64,000 nucleotides of DNA, from assembly GCA_023248995.1 (NCBI GenBank), contig JAHFDN010000012.1:1-64000 (forward strand). The letters are read 5' to 3'. The notes beneath the pieces were generated by a model. That model did no database searches and was not told the origin of the DNA. It saw only the letters and a program-made list of their open reading frames with translations. Positions within the stretch are counted from its first letter, which is position 1, and each line of letters opens with the position of its first letter. Shown one piece after another: positions 1 through 8,697 of the stretch. Made by a program: the position numbers and the translations under genes. This stretch comes from Candidatus Rokuibacteriota bacterium (GTDB taxonomy: Bacteria; Methylomirabilota; Methylomirabilia; Rokubacteriales; CSP1-6).

Positions 1-598
1 GGGAGTCAAGCAGGCGACCCTCGAGCACCCGTTGCGCTCCTCCATCTGTCACCCGATCGACCGCACCAACCCCCAGACGAACACCGGCCATCGGATCCCC
101 ATGATGGACGTGGAGTTCCTCGAGGCCTCCGGCTACCTCGAGCTCCGGATGATGCCGAAGGGGTCGGGGTCGGAGAACATGTCCTTCCTCAAGATGCTGA
201 CGCCGGCCGACGGGCTCGACGGGATCAAGCGGTTCGTCCTCGAGTGTGTCGTCAACGCCGGCGGCAAGCCCTGCCCGCCCACGCTCGTCGGCATCGGCCT
301 CGGCGGGACGTCGGATCTGGCGATGAAGCTGGCCAAGGAGGCGATCTGGCGGCCGGTCGGCTCACCCAACCCCGATCCCACGATCGCCGCCCTCGAGGCC
401 GAGCTGTTCGAGGCGGTCAACGCGCTCGGCCTGGGCCCGATGGGGCTGGGCGGCGACACCACCGCGCTTGCTGTCCAGATCGAGTACGCCCACACCCACA
501 TCACCCAGAACCCGGTGGCCGTGACGCTCCAGTGCTGGCGCGGCGAGCGCGCGATGGCGCGGATCCACGCCGACGGCCGCGTCGAGCACGGGTTCTGA
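1..598 (+). CDS. Class I fumarate hydratase / tartrate dehydratase alpha subunit, 5' truncated by window edge
   Basis: The reading frame is open from base 2, so only the C-terminal part is visible. Class I two-subunit hydro-lyases use a [4Fe-4S] cluster to interconvert fumarate and malate, or dehydrate tartrate. Visible family signatures are the [13 protein letters not shown] segment, [14 protein letters not shown] with a probable cluster-ligand Cys, a [11 protein letters not shown] segment, and a late Cys in LQCW. The stop TGA shares bases with the ATG of the beta subunit (TGATG), so the two are translationally coupled. A second alpha/beta pair lies at 21496-23113 and differs clearly in sequence (KGSGSENMS here, KGGGCENRS there). 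This copy may therefore serve a different substrate; fumarase versus tartrate dehydratase cannot be decided from sequence alone. Confidence 0.85.
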   Translation, partial: GVKQATLEHPLRSSICHPIDRTNPQTNTGHRIPMMDVEFLEASGYLELRMMPKGSGSENMSFLKMLTPADGLDGIKRFVLECVVNAGGKPCPPTLVGIGLGGTSDLAMKLAKEAIWRPVGSPNPDPTIAALEAELFEAVNALGLGPMGLGGDTTALAVQIEYAHTHITQNPVAVTLQCWRGERAMARIHADGRVEHGF

Positions 599-1191
599 TG
601 GCCGAACACCGCCTCACGCCCCCGCTGACGGAGGCCCAGGTGCGCGGGCTCCGGGTGGGCGATACCGTGACGCTGGACGGCATCGTCTTCGGCGTCCGCG
701 ACGCCACGCTGATCCGGATCTTCGACCACGGCCAGGCGCCGCCCGTGGACCTCGCGGGCGCGGTGTGTCTGCACACGGCGCCGAACGTGAAGAAGGTCGG
801 CGCCCGCTACGAGCCGGTGTCGGTGGGCACCACCACCTCCATGAGGATGGACCGCTTCACGGAGGGGCTGCTCGATCGGTACGGCGTCCGCGCCCTCATC
901 GGCAAGGGTGGGCTTTCCCCCGAGAGCAGCACGCACCTCCAGCGGCGGGGCGGGGTGTACCTGGCGATCACCGGCGGCGCCGCGGCCCTCGAGACGACGC
1001 AGATCGAGGCCATCGAAGGGGTCTGGTGGGAGGATCTCATGCCCGAGTGCCTCTGGAAGTTCCGCGTCCGGGGCCTGGGCCCCCTGACGGTGGCGATGGA
1101 TGCCCACGGCGGAAACCTCTACGCCGATGTCCAGGGGGAGGCCCGGCGCCGTCTCGCCGACATCCTCGCCCGCCTCGGGGTGAAGAGCTAG
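598..1191 (+). CDS. Class I fumarate hydratase / tartrate dehydratase beta subunit
   Basis: 197 aa starting MAEHRLTPP. The ORF track starts this frame at 244, but the ATG at 598 overlaps the alpha-subunit stop and gives the usual beta-subunit length. Family marks are [18 protein letters not shown] near the N terminus, the [11 protein letters not shown] segment (the beta-subunit GPTTS/R substrate region), LIGKGGLS and a late DAHGGNLY. It completes the hydro-lyase with the upstream alpha subunit and is presumably cytoplasmic. Compared with the paralogue at 22544 it has GTTTS rather than GPTTG at the substrate loop. The next gene begins 2 bases after the stop, so it may be co-transcribed with the sulfur locus. 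Confidence 0.86.
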   Translation: MAEHRLTPPLTEAQVRGLRVGDTVTLDGIVFGVRDATLIRIFDHGQAPPVDLAGAVCLHTAPNVKKVGARYEPVSVGTTTSMRMDRFTEGLLDRYGVRALIGKGGLSPESSTHLQRRGGVYLAITGGAAALETTQIEAIEGVWWEDLMPECLWKFRVRGLGPLTVAMDAHGGNLYADVQGEARRRLADILARLGVKS

Positions 1192-1192
1192 C

Positions 1193-1999
1193 GTGACGCT
1201 TCTCGGCGGCGTCATCCTGATCGCGCTCGGCTTCCTCGTGGGCAGCTTCGGGACGCTGATCGGCGCGGGCGGGGGATGGCTTCTCGTCCCCATCCTGTTG
1301 CTCGGGTACCACTTCACGCCGCCGGTCGCCGTCGGCACCTCGCTCGCCCTCGTGTTCCTCAACGCGCTGTCGGGCAGCATCGCCTATCTGCGTCAGCGTC
1401 GGGTGGACCTCTCGCTCGGCTGGAAGTTCGCCGCGGCGACCGTTCCCGGCGCGATTGGCGGGGCGTTCCTGACGCGCGTCCTGTCCTTGCAGGTGTTCAG
1501 CCTGGCGTTCGCGATCGTGCTGCTCGCCATCGCGGTCTTCCTGTTTTCGGGGCTCAGCATGGCGCCGTCGTCGCGCGCGGAGCGGCGCTGGATCTCGGAC
1601 GCCAGCGGCGAAACCCACGTCTATCACGTGGACGTGTGGAAGGGCGTGCTCGTCAGCGTCGTCGTGGGCTTCATGTCCAGCGTCCTGGGAATCGGCGGCG
1701 GGATCATCCACGTCCCCTTTCTCATCGTCGCCTGTAGCCTGCCCGTGCACGTGGCGACGGCCACGTCGCACTTCGTCCTCAGCATCTCCGCGTTCGTCGG
1801 CGCGGCCACCTTTCTGGCGCTCGGGCAGGTCAACCTGGAGACGACCGCGCTGATGGGGATCGGCGTTCTTCTCGGCGCCCAGGTGGGCGCGCGCGTCTCG
1901 CTCCAGACGAGCGCGGTGGCCCTCCGGCGGCTCCTCGCCGGCGCGCTCGCGCTCGTCGGGGTGCGGATGGTCTTTCATGCCTTGCGGTACGTTCACTGA
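1193..1999 (+). CDS. TauE/SafE family membrane permease (putative sulfite/organosulfonate exporter)
   Basis: 268 aa from a GTG start 2 bases after the preceding stop. About eight hydrophobic helices are visible, in two pseudo-repeats: [24 protein letters not shown] in the first half and [20 protein letters not shown] in the second. This is the duplicated G-x-G-G-G-x-x-x-x-P pattern of the TauE/SafE family. The family moves sulfite, sulfoacetate or other small anions across the inner membrane. Its position immediately upstream of a Soe-like sulfite dehydrogenase and the sox genes supports a role with a sulfur oxyanion, but the substrate is inferred from context only. Confidence 0.85.
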   Translation: MTLLGGVILIALGFLVGSFGTLIGAGGGWLLVPILLLGYHFTPPVAVGTSLALVFLNALSGSIAYLRQRRVDLSLGWKFAAATVPGAIGGAFLTRVLSLQVFSLAFAIVLLAIAVFLFSGLSMAPSSRAERRWISDASGETHVYHVDVWKGVLVSVVVGFMSSVLGIGGGIIHVPFLIVACSLPVHVATATSHFVLSISAFVGAATFLALGQVNLETTALMGIGVLLGAQVGARVSLQTSAVALRRLLAGALALVGVRMVFHALRYVH

Positions 2000-2013
2000 G
2001 GGGGATCGAGGGC

Positions 2014-3534
2014 GTGCGCTACGGCTTCGTCATTGACCACCGCCGCTGCATCGGCTGCCACGCTTGCACCGTGGCGTGCAAGGAGGAGAACCAGGTGCCG
2101 CTGGGCGTCTTCCGCACCTGGGTCAAGTACGTCGAGCGCGGGGAGTTCCCCCACGCGCGCCGGTACTTCTCGATCCTCCGCTGTAACCACTGCGACAACG
2201 CCCCCTGCGTCACAATCTGCCCGACCGTGGCCCTCTATCGCCGGCCGGACGGCATCGTGGATTTCGACGGCGACCGGTGCATCGGCTGCAAGTCGTGCAT
2301 GCAGGCATGCCCCTACGACGCCCTCTACATGGACCCGAGCACCCGGACCGCGGCCAAGTGCCACTACTGCGCCCACCGGGTGGAGGTCGGGCTCGAGCCC
2401 GCGTGCGTGATCGTCTGCCCAACCCAGGCCATCGTCCCGGGCGACCTGGACGATCCGACAAGCCGCATCGCGCGGCTCCTCGCCACGGAGCAGGTGCAGG
2501 TGAGGAAGCCCGAGCAGGGGACGAAGCCCAAGGTGTTCTACGTGGGCACCGACACGGCGAACCTCACCCCGGAGCTCCAGGCGCCGACCGCGCAGTACCT
2601 CTGGGCCGAGCGGCCCGCGGAGGAGCTGTCGCTGGTGGGGATGCTGGCGGCGCCGGTCGCGGTCGGCCGGAGCGGCCCCGCGCTGAGCCGTCCCGTGTAC
2701 GACGTGCCCCACATGCCGCGGCCGTGGGGGTGGAAGGTCTCGGCGTACCTCTGGACGAAGTCGGTGGCGGCGGGGGCGCTCCTGGTGGCCGCGCTGGGGG
2801 TGCTCGTCGGCCGGCCGGCAGGAGAGTGGCTGAGCGGCGTGGTGGCGCCGATCGTGGCCCTCGTCTTCCTGGCGCTGACCGGCGGCCTCCTGATCTTCGA
2901 TCTGAAGCGACCGGATCGCTTCCACTACATCCTCTTCAGGCCCAATTACGGATCATGGCTCGTTCGCGGGACGTGGATCCTGATGGCGTATGGGGCGATC
3001 AGCCTCCTCTGGCTGGTCGGCGGCCTCACCGGCGCCGGCCCACTGCTGCGCGTGCTGGCGATTCCCGCCATCCTCCTCGCCGCGGCGACGGCCGGCTACA
3101 GCGCGTTCCTCTTCGGCCAGGCCGAGGGGCGTGATTTCTGGCAGAGCCCGCTCCTCTTGCCGCAGCTGCTCGTCGCCGCGGTCGTCGCCGGGGCCGCGTG
3201 CCTCCTGCTGCTCCAGGTCGTCTCCGGGCGCGAGGCCGGCGTCCTTGGCGAGGTGATGGCCGGAGCGCTCGTCCTCCAGGCCGTGGTCCTGCTCGCCGAG
3301 CTCTTCGGCCGGCACCCAAACGGTGACGTCGAGCGCGCGGCTCGCCTGCTCACGGCGGGCCACTGGCGGGGCCGGTTCTGGGGCGGGGCCGTCGCGGGCG
3401 GAATCCTGCTGCCCCTCGCGCTGGCGTGGTCCGGCCCGGCCCCGGCCGGCCTGGCCGCGCTCCTGGCGCTCGGCGGCCTCTGGCTCTGGGAGGACCTCTG
3501 GCTCCGGGCCGGTCAGGCCGTCCCGCTGAGCTGA
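2014..3534 (+). CDS. Fused iron-sulfur / NrfD-type membrane subunit of a SoeABC-like sulfite dehydrogenase (SoeB-SoeC fusion)
   Basis: 506 aa from a GTG start. Residues about 1-190 form a ferredoxin-like electron-transfer subunit with four Cys groups (CIGCHACTVAC, CNHCDNAPCVTIC, CIGCKSCMQAC, CHYC...ACVIVC), enough for four [4Fe-4S] clusters. Residues about 240-500 contain eight hydrophobic helices of the NrfD/PsrC quinone-interacting type. In described SoeABC and polysulfide/thiosulfate reductase systems these are usually two genes; here one uninterrupted frame carries both. The fusion would pass electrons from the molybdenum subunit encoded 10 bases downstream to the membrane quinone pool. 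Without a Tat leader on either partner, the clusters should face the cytoplasm. Assignment to Soe rather than polysulfide reductase rests on remembered similarity and the sox context. Confidence 0.8.
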   Translation: MRYGFVIDHRRCIGCHACTVACKEENQVPLGVFRTWVKYVERGEFPHARRYFSILRCNHCDNAPCVTICPTVALYRRPDGIVDFDGDRCIGCKSCMQACPYDALYMDPSTRTAAKCHYCAHRVEVGLEPACVIVCPTQAIVPGDLDDPTSRIARLLATEQVQVRKPEQGTKPKVFYVGTDTANLTPELQAPTAQYLWAERPAEELSLVGMLAAPVAVGRSGPALSRPVYDVPHMPRPWGWKVSAYLWTKSVAAGALLVAALGVLVGRPAGEWLSGVVAPIVALVFLALTGGLLIFDLKRPDRFHYILFRPNYGSWLVRGTWILMAYGAISLLWLVGGLTGAGPLLRVLAIPAILLAAATAGYSAFLFGQAEGRDFWQSPLLLPQLLVAAVVAGAACLLLLQVVSGREAGVLGEVMAGALVLQAVVLLAELFGRHPNGDVERAARLLTAGHWRGRFWGGAVAGGILLPLALAWSGPAPAGLAALLALGGLWLWEDLWLRAGQAVPLS

Positions 3535-3544
3535 GAGACGCTCC

Positions 3545-6376
3545 GTGCCGCGCCTGCCCGCCGACCCGCTGAACCCTGCCGCCAAAGATCTGCCCGAGCC
3601 CGCCGGCGGGCTCGCGAGCTTTCCCCCCGTGGAGCGGTGGGAGAACTGGGAGGAGTACGATCCCGTCGCCTGGCCGCGCAAGGTTAAACGCGGCTACTCG
3701 CTGATCCCGACCATCTGCTTCAACTGCGAGGCGGCGTGCGGGCTCCTCGCTTACGTGGACCGTCAGACGCTCAAGATCCAGAAGTTCGAGGGCAATCCCG
3801 TCCACCCCGGCAGCCGCGGCAGGAATTGCGCCAAGGGCCCGGCGACGCTGAACCAGGTCAACGACCCGGAACGGATCCGCTACCCGCTCCGGCGGGTGGG
3901 CCGGCGCGGCGGCGGGAAGTGGGAGCGGGTGAGCTGGGACGAGGTGCTCGACGACTTGGCGGGGCGGATCCGGAAAGCGCTCGTCGAGGGGCGGCAGCGG
4001 GAAATCATGTACCACCTCGGGCGGGCGGGGCACGAGCTGATCTATCTCCAGCGCGTCTTGCACGCCTGGGGGATCGACGCGCACAACAGCCACACGAACG
4101 TCTGCTCGTCGAGCGCGCGGGCCGGGTACGCCTTCTGGCACGGGATGGACCGGCCGTCGCCGGACCATGCCAACGCGCGCTTCATCCTGCTGCTCTCCTC
4201 GCACCTCGAGACGGGTCACTACTTCAATCCCCACGCCCAGCGGATCATCGAGGCGAAGATGGGCGGCGCCCGGGTGTGCGTCCTCGACACGCGCCTCAGC
4301 AACACGGCCTCCATGGCCGACTGGTGGCTCTCTCCCTGGCCGGGGTCCGAGGCGGCCGTGCTGCTCGCGATGGCCCATGTCCTGATCCGCGAGCGGCTCT
4401 GGGATCGCGAGTTCGTGCGCCGGTGGGTGAACTGGGAGGAGTACTTGAGAGAGGAGCGTCCTCACCTCCCGCTGACGTTCGAAGCCTTCGAGCGGGCGTT
4501 AGACGAGCTCTACGCTTCCTACACGCCCGAGCTCGCCGAGCGGGAGAGCGGGGTGGCGGCGGCGACGATCGTGGAGGTCGCGCGCGCCGTCGGCCAGGCC
4601 GGGTCGGCGCTCGCCACGCACGTCTGGCGCAACACGGCTGCGGGGAACCTCGGCGGCTGGCAGGTCGCGCGGGCGCTGGAGCTCCTGGTGGTGCTGATGG
4701 GCGCGGTCGGGACCCCGGGGGGGACGGCCCCGAACGCCTGGAACAAGGCGGTGCCCCAGCCGCCGCTCATGCCGCCGCCGGCCAAGGTGTGGAGCGAGCT
4801 CCTCATGCCGCGGGAGTATCCGCTCGCGTTCTTCGAGATGAGCTTTCTGCTCCCCCACTTCTTGAAAGAGGGTCGGGGAAAGCTCGCCATGTATTTCACG
4901 CGCGTCTACAACCCCGTGTGGACGAACCCGGACGGCATGTCGTGGATCGAGATGCTGACCGACGAGGCCAGGGTCGAGCGCCACGCCTGCCTCACGCCCG
5001 TCTGGAGCGAGACAGCGTGGTTCGCCGATTACGTGCTCCCGATGGGGCACGCCTCCGAGCGGCACGACCTCATGTCCCAGGAGACCCACGCGGCGCGCTG
5101 GATCGGCTTCCGCCAGCCGGTGCTGAGGGTGGCGCTCGAAAAGCAGGGCAAGACCTTCGACTGGACGTGGCAGGCCCACGAGGCCGCCGGCCTGGGCCAG
5201 GTCTGGGAGGAGGACGAGTTCTGGATCGAGCTGTCGTGGCGGATCGACCCGGACGGGGCGCTCGGGATCCGAAAGTATTTCGAATCGCCCTACCGGGCGG
5301 GGGAGAAGCTCCGGATCGAGGAGTTCTACCGCTGGATCTTCGAGTCGAGCGTGCCCGGTCTGCCGGAGGCCGCGCGCGGGGAAGGATTGACCCCGATCCA
5401 GTACATGAGGAAGTACGGGGCGTTCCTGATCGAGGATCAGGTCTACCGGACCCACGAGCAGGCGCTCGTGCCGACGGAGCTCGAAGGGGCGACGGTGGAT
5501 CCCGTGACGAAGGTCGTGAGGAAGGCCGGCCAGCCGGTGGGCGTGGAAGTGGACGGGCTGGTGCGTCTCGGCTTTCCGACGCCGTCGGGCCGGCTCGAGT
5601 TCTTCTCCAAGACGCTGAAAGACTGGAAGTGGCCGGATGAGGCCGTGCCGGGCTACATCCGGAGCCACGTCCACTGGTCGAACGTTGACCGCGACAAGGG
5701 CGAGATGGTCCTGCTCCCGACCTTCAGGCTGCCGACGCTGATCCACACGCGGTCCGGCAACGCGAAGTGGCTCTACGAGATCTCCCACACCAATCCGCTC
5801 TGGGTGCACCCCGACGACGCGGCCCGCCTCGGCGTCCGGACCGGCGACCTCCTGAAGGTCGCCACCGAGATCGGCTACTTCGTGGACAAGGCCTGGGTCA
5901 CGGAGGCGATCCGGCCCGGCGTCGTCGCCTGCTCGCACCACCTGGGCCGCTGGCGCCTCGACGAGACCCAGGGCGGCGAGCGGTGGTCCACGGGGCTCGT
6001 GGATCTCCAGCAGGTCGCGCCGGGGCAGTGGCGCATGCGCCAGATCCACGGGATCCGGCCGTTTTCGAGCGACGACCCCGACTCCGAGCGCATCTGGTGG
6101 GAAGACGCGGGCGTTCACCAGAACCTCACGTTCCCGGTGCAGCCCGATCCCGTGAGCGGGCAGCACTGCTGGCACCAGAAGGTGGTCGTGACCAAGGCCG
6201 GCCCCGACGAGCGCTACGGCGACATCTTCGTGGACACGAACCAGTCGTTTCAGGTGTACCGCCGCTGGCTCGGGCTGACCCGGCCGGCACCCGGGCCCGA
6301 CAACCTGCGCCGGCCGACGTGGCTGCCGCGGGCTTTCAAGCCCGACCTCTCCGCCTATCGGCTCGAGGAGCCGTGA
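3545..6376 (+). CDS. Molybdopterin oxidoreductase catalytic subunit, SoeA-like sulfite dehydrogenase
   Basis: 943 aa, GTG start, of the DMSO-reductase superfamily. An N-terminal [4Fe-4S] site is visible as CFNCEAACG (from Cys58) with the fourth Cys in GRNCAKGP. The HNSHTNVCSSSARAGY segment places Cys187 as the likely molybdenum ligand, as in PsrA/PhsA/TtrA/SoeA-type enzymes. The molybdopterin-binding C-terminal domain follows (about residues 720-900). The N terminus is hydrophilic and lacks a twin-arginine signal, so the enzyme should be cytoplasmic, as described for SoeABC of purple sulfur bacteria and unlike periplasmic thiosulfate or polysulfide reductases. With its fused electron-transfer/membrane partner upstream and the sox genes downstream, cytoplasmic oxidation of sulfite to sulfate is the best reading. 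Another sulfur oxyanion cannot be excluded. Confidence 0.82.
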   Translation: MPRLPADPLNPAAKDLPEPAGGLASFPPVERWENWEEYDPVAWPRKVKRGYSLIPTICFNCEAACGLLAYVDRQTLKIQKFEGNPVHPGSRGRNCAKGPATLNQVNDPERIRYPLRRVGRRGGGKWERVSWDEVLDDLAGRIRKALVEGRQREIMYHLGRAGHELIYLQRVLHAWGIDAHNSHTNVCSSSARAGYAFWHGMDRPSPDHANARFILLLSSHLETGHYFNPHAQRIIEAKMGGARVCVLDTRLSNTASMADWWLSPWPGSEAAVLLAMAHVLIRERLWDREFVRRWVNWEEYLREERPHLPLTFEAFERALDELYASYTPELAERESGVAAATIVEVARAVGQAGSALATHVWRNTAAGNLGGWQVARALELLVVLMGAVGTPGGTAPNAWNKAVPQPPLMPPPAKVWSELLMPREYPLAFFEMSFLLPHFLKEGRGKLAMYFTRVYNPVWTNPDGMSWIEMLTDEARVERHACLTPVWSETAWFADYVLPMGHASERHDLMSQETHAARWIGFRQPVLRVALEKQGKTFDWTWQAHEAAGLGQVWEEDEFWIELSWRIDPDGALGIRKYFESPYRAGEKLRIEEFYRWIFESSVPGLPEAARGEGLTPIQYMRKYGAFLIEDQVYRTHEQALVPTELEGATVDPVTKVVRKAGQPVGVEVDGLVRLGFPTPSGRLEFFSKTLKDWKWPDEAVPGYIRSHVHWSNVDRDKGEMVLLPTFRLPTLIHTRSGNAKWLYEISHTNPLWVHPDDAARLGVRTGDLLKVATEIGYFVDKAWVTEAIRPGVVACSHHLGRWRLDETQGGERWSTGLVDLQQVAPGQWRMRQIHGIRPFSSDDPDSERIWWEDAGVHQNLTFPVQPDPVSGQHCWHQKVVVTKAGPDERYGDIFVDTNQSFQVYRRWLGLTRPAPGPDNLRRPTWLPRAFKPDLSAYRLEEP

Positions 6377-6498
6377 GGGCGCCGACGACCCGGGTCGACG
6401 CCTCCGTCTTCTATCTCCGGGCGTACGAGCGCGTTGCGGTGGCGCGCTAGGTGATATATAGAAGAGGGCAGCCCGCGGACAGGGGGGAGGATGGGGCG

Positions 6499-7017
6499 AT
6501 GGATCTGCTGAGGGGGCGTGGAGGCGTTTCACGGAGGGCCGTCCTGCGGGTCCTGGGGCTCTTGGGGGTCTCGGCGGCGACCACTCCGATGGTCCTCGGC
6601 GCGCCGGGGACGGCCCGGGGGCAGGGAGGGCTCGGGGTGCTCGAGCCCGAGGAGCGCGTGGACGCGACCCTGCAGCGCCTCTTCGGGGGCCGTCCGATCA
6701 AGGACGGCTCGAGCCTGATCAGGCTGGACATGCCCCTGATCGCCGAGAACGGCGCGGTGGTTCCCATCACCGTCGAGGTCCAATCCCCGATGACGCCCGC
6801 CAGCTACGTCAAGCGCATCTACATCATCTCCGACAAGAACCGCCGGCCGATGAACGCCAGGTTCTCCCTGTCGCCGGAGATGGGGGCGGCGCAGATCGGG
6901 GCCAACCTCCGCCTGGGCGGGACGACGGACGTGCGGGCAATCGCCGAGCTGAGCGACGGCACGCTCCTCGTGGCCAAGCGCGAGGTCAAGGTCACCGTCG
7001 GCGGCTGCGGGGGCTAG
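6499..7017 (+). CDS. soxY: SoxY, sulfur-carrier subunit of the Sox thiosulfate-oxidation system
   Basis: 172 aa from ATG 6499. The ORF track starts at 6451, but this ATG has a strong GGGGGGAGG ribosome site 8 bases upstream and places the signal peptide at the N terminus. A Tat-like leader is visible (SRRAVLRVLGLLG) followed by a cleavage-like Ala region. The protein ends in GGCGG, the diagnostic SoxY C-terminal swinging-arm motif whose Cys carries the thiosulfate-derived sulfur chain. It pairs with SoxZ, encoded 4 bases downstream, as the periplasmic carrier handed between SoxXA and SoxB. Confidence 0.96.
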   Translation: MDLLRGRGGVSRRAVLRVLGLLGVSAATTPMVLGAPGTARGQGGLGVLEPEERVDATLQRLFGGRPIKDGSSLIRLDMPLIAENGAVVPITVEVQSPMTPASYVKRIYIISDKNRRPMNARFSLSPEMGAAQIGANLRLGGTTDVRAIAELSDGTLLVAKREVKVTVGGCGG

Positions 7018-7021
7018 GCGG

Positions 7022-7354
7022 ATGGCGGAGATCGGGCAAGTCAGGATCCGGATTCCCTCCAGCATCAAGCGGGGGGACGTGGTGCGGGTGCGGAGCCTCG
7101 TGATCCATCCAATGGAGATCGTGCAACGGGACAAGGCCGGCAAGCCCGTGGACAAGAACTACCGCTTCATCAATCGGATGATCGTCACGTACAACGGCCG
7201 GGAGATCCTCCAGGCCGACACGACGCAGTCCATCAGCGAAAACCCGTTCTTCTCCTTTGCCTTCAAGCCGAGCGAGGCTGGCACGCTCAAGATCACCTTC
7301 CTCGACACCCACGGCGGGAAGTACGAGGGGACGGCGGACATCAAGTTCTCCTGA
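7022..7354 (+). CDS. soxZ: SoxZ, partner of the SoxY sulfur carrier
   Basis: 110 aa, beginning MAEIGQVRIRIPSSIKRGDVV, typical of SoxZ in sequence and length. It contains the conserved HPMEIVQRD and NPFFSFAFKPSEAG regions. No signal peptide is present, which is normal: SoxZ is exported in complex with Tat-targeted SoxY. The 4-base gap after soxY implies coupled translation and a 1:1 complex. It lies upstream of the fused soxXA gene. Confidence 0.96.
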   Translation: MAEIGQVRIRIPSSIKRGDVVRVRSLVIHPMEIVQRDKAGKPVDKNYRFINRMIVTYNGREILQADTTQSISENPFFSFAFKPSEAGTLKITFLDTHGGKYEGTADIKFS

Positions 7355-7370
7355 TCGGGTAAGGACGCTC

Positions 7371-8684
7371 GTGACGCGACTCGAGGCACTCCTCTCTGCC
7401 GGGCTCTTCCTCGGCGTGGGTCTCGCCCTCGGCTGCGCCGGGACGGAGCGGCCGAGCACGGCGGGGCTCCCCCCGACCCCGTGGGCGTCCCGGGCCCTCC
7501 CCGAGGCCCAGGGGGAGATCAAGACCTCGCCCGACGGCCGGAAGATGCAGGTTCGCTACCGGGGGTGGACCACCGAGGACTTCGGCCAGTTTCGCACGTA
7601 TGCCTACGACGACCCGCGACCGGCTCCGGCGGTGAGCCGGCTCTCCATGCCCCAGGTCAAGGGCGATCCCAGGGAGGGGCGGAAGCTCTTCCTGTCCCGC
7701 GCCAAGGGGCCGTGCACCGGCTGCCATCTGATTCCCGGAGATGATGTCTGGCCGGCCGGCAACGTCGGGCCGGATCTCTCGACCTTCGGCGATCGGAACC
7801 TCCCCGACGACTACGTGTTCACCCAGGTCTACGACTCGCGGAATTTCTTCCCGCACACCACGATGCCGCCGTGGGGGACGACGGGAGCTCTCAAGCCCGA
7901 GGAGATCGTTCACATCGTGGCATACCTGCAGACCTTGAAGGGACCGCTGTCGCCCGAGAAGGACCCGAACCGGAACCCGGACACGCGGGCCAAGCCGGTC
8001 GGCTTCGGCGATAACCTGGATCCGACCAACAACCCGGGGATCGTCCTGGCCGAAGGGGCCATGAGCCTCTGGAACAAGAGGGGACCGGCGGGAAAGGCGT
8101 GCGGCGACTGCCACGCCGGCGGCCCGGCGAAGGCCATGAAGGGCGTGGCGACGCGCTACCCGAACTACGTGAAGGCGTTCCAGCGCGTGATGAGCATCGA
8201 GGACTTTCTCACCGTGCACGCGCCGGGGACGACGGGCCTGCCCATGCTGGCCGAAAGTGATGAGAACCTCAGCACGACGATGCTGATCAAGATGCAGTCG
8301 AACGGCATGCCGGTCCAGGTGGACCTCGTGAGCCCGGAGGCCCGGGCGGCATTCGAGCGCGGCCGGGCCAGTTTCTGGAAGAGAGTGGGGCAGCGGGACC
8401 ACGCCTGCGCCGACTGCCACACCAAGGGAGCCGGACGGGGCGCCGACAAGTTCCTGGGCGGCCGGCTGCTCGCTGACGTGGACGCCGGGCTCACCAAGCA
8501 TTTTCCCCTGTGGCGGACCAGCGTGGGCGCCGTCTGGGACATGCGCAAGCGCATGCAGTGGTGCATGACGCCGCTGGGGATGAACATGCTGCCGGCCGAC
8601 GCGGTGGAGTACGCCGAGCTGGAGCTTTTTCTCACCTCGTTCGACAACGGAAAGCCGATGAGCGTCCCCGGCATTCGACATTAG
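7371..8684 (+). CDS. SoxX-SoxA fusion, triheme c-type cytochrome of thiosulfate oxidation
   Basis: 437 aa from GTG 7371. The track start at 7257 lies inside soxZ; the GTG has AAGG upstream and starts a hydrophobic leader ending in ALGC, a plausible though imperfect lipobox. Residues about 90-200 match SoxX: heme motif CTGCH at about 115, a GNVGPDLSTFGDR segment and a Met ligand candidate in TMPPWG. Residues about 230-437 match SoxA: heme motifs CGDCH (about 244) and CADCH (about 346), then FPLWR, and the cysteine of QWCMTP (about 398) corresponding to the SoxA heme-ligand/persulfide Cys. SoxXA couples thiosulfate to the SoxYZ cysteine in the periplasm. Normally SoxX and SoxA are separate genes; here they are covalently joined and possibly lipid-anchored. 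Confidence 0.9.
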   Translation: MTRLEALLSAGLFLGVGLALGCAGTERPSTAGLPPTPWASRALPEAQGEIKTSPDGRKMQVRYRGWTTEDFGQFRTYAYDDPRPAPAVSRLSMPQVKGDPREGRKLFLSRAKGPCTGCHLIPGDDVWPAGNVGPDLSTFGDRNLPDDYVFTQVYDSRNFFPHTTMPPWGTTGALKPEEIVHIVAYLQTLKGPLSPEKDPNRNPDTRAKPVGFGDNLDPTNNPGIVLAEGAMSLWNKRGPAGKACGDCHAGGPAKAMKGVATRYPNYVKAFQRVMSIEDFLTVHAPGTTGLPMLAESDENLSTTMLIKMQSNGMPVQVDLVSPEARAAFERGRASFWKRVGQRDHACADCHTKGAGRGADKFLGGRLLADVDAGLTKHFPLWRTSVGAVWDMRKRMQWCMTPLGMNMLPADAVEYAELELFLTSFDNGKPMSVPGIRH

Positions 8685-8697
8685 CCTCCTCCCGGAC

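Noticed and set aside
4499-6532. 677-aa minus-strand ORF over the molybdenum subunit
   Set aside because: No domain recognised and composition as expected for the complement of the real gene.
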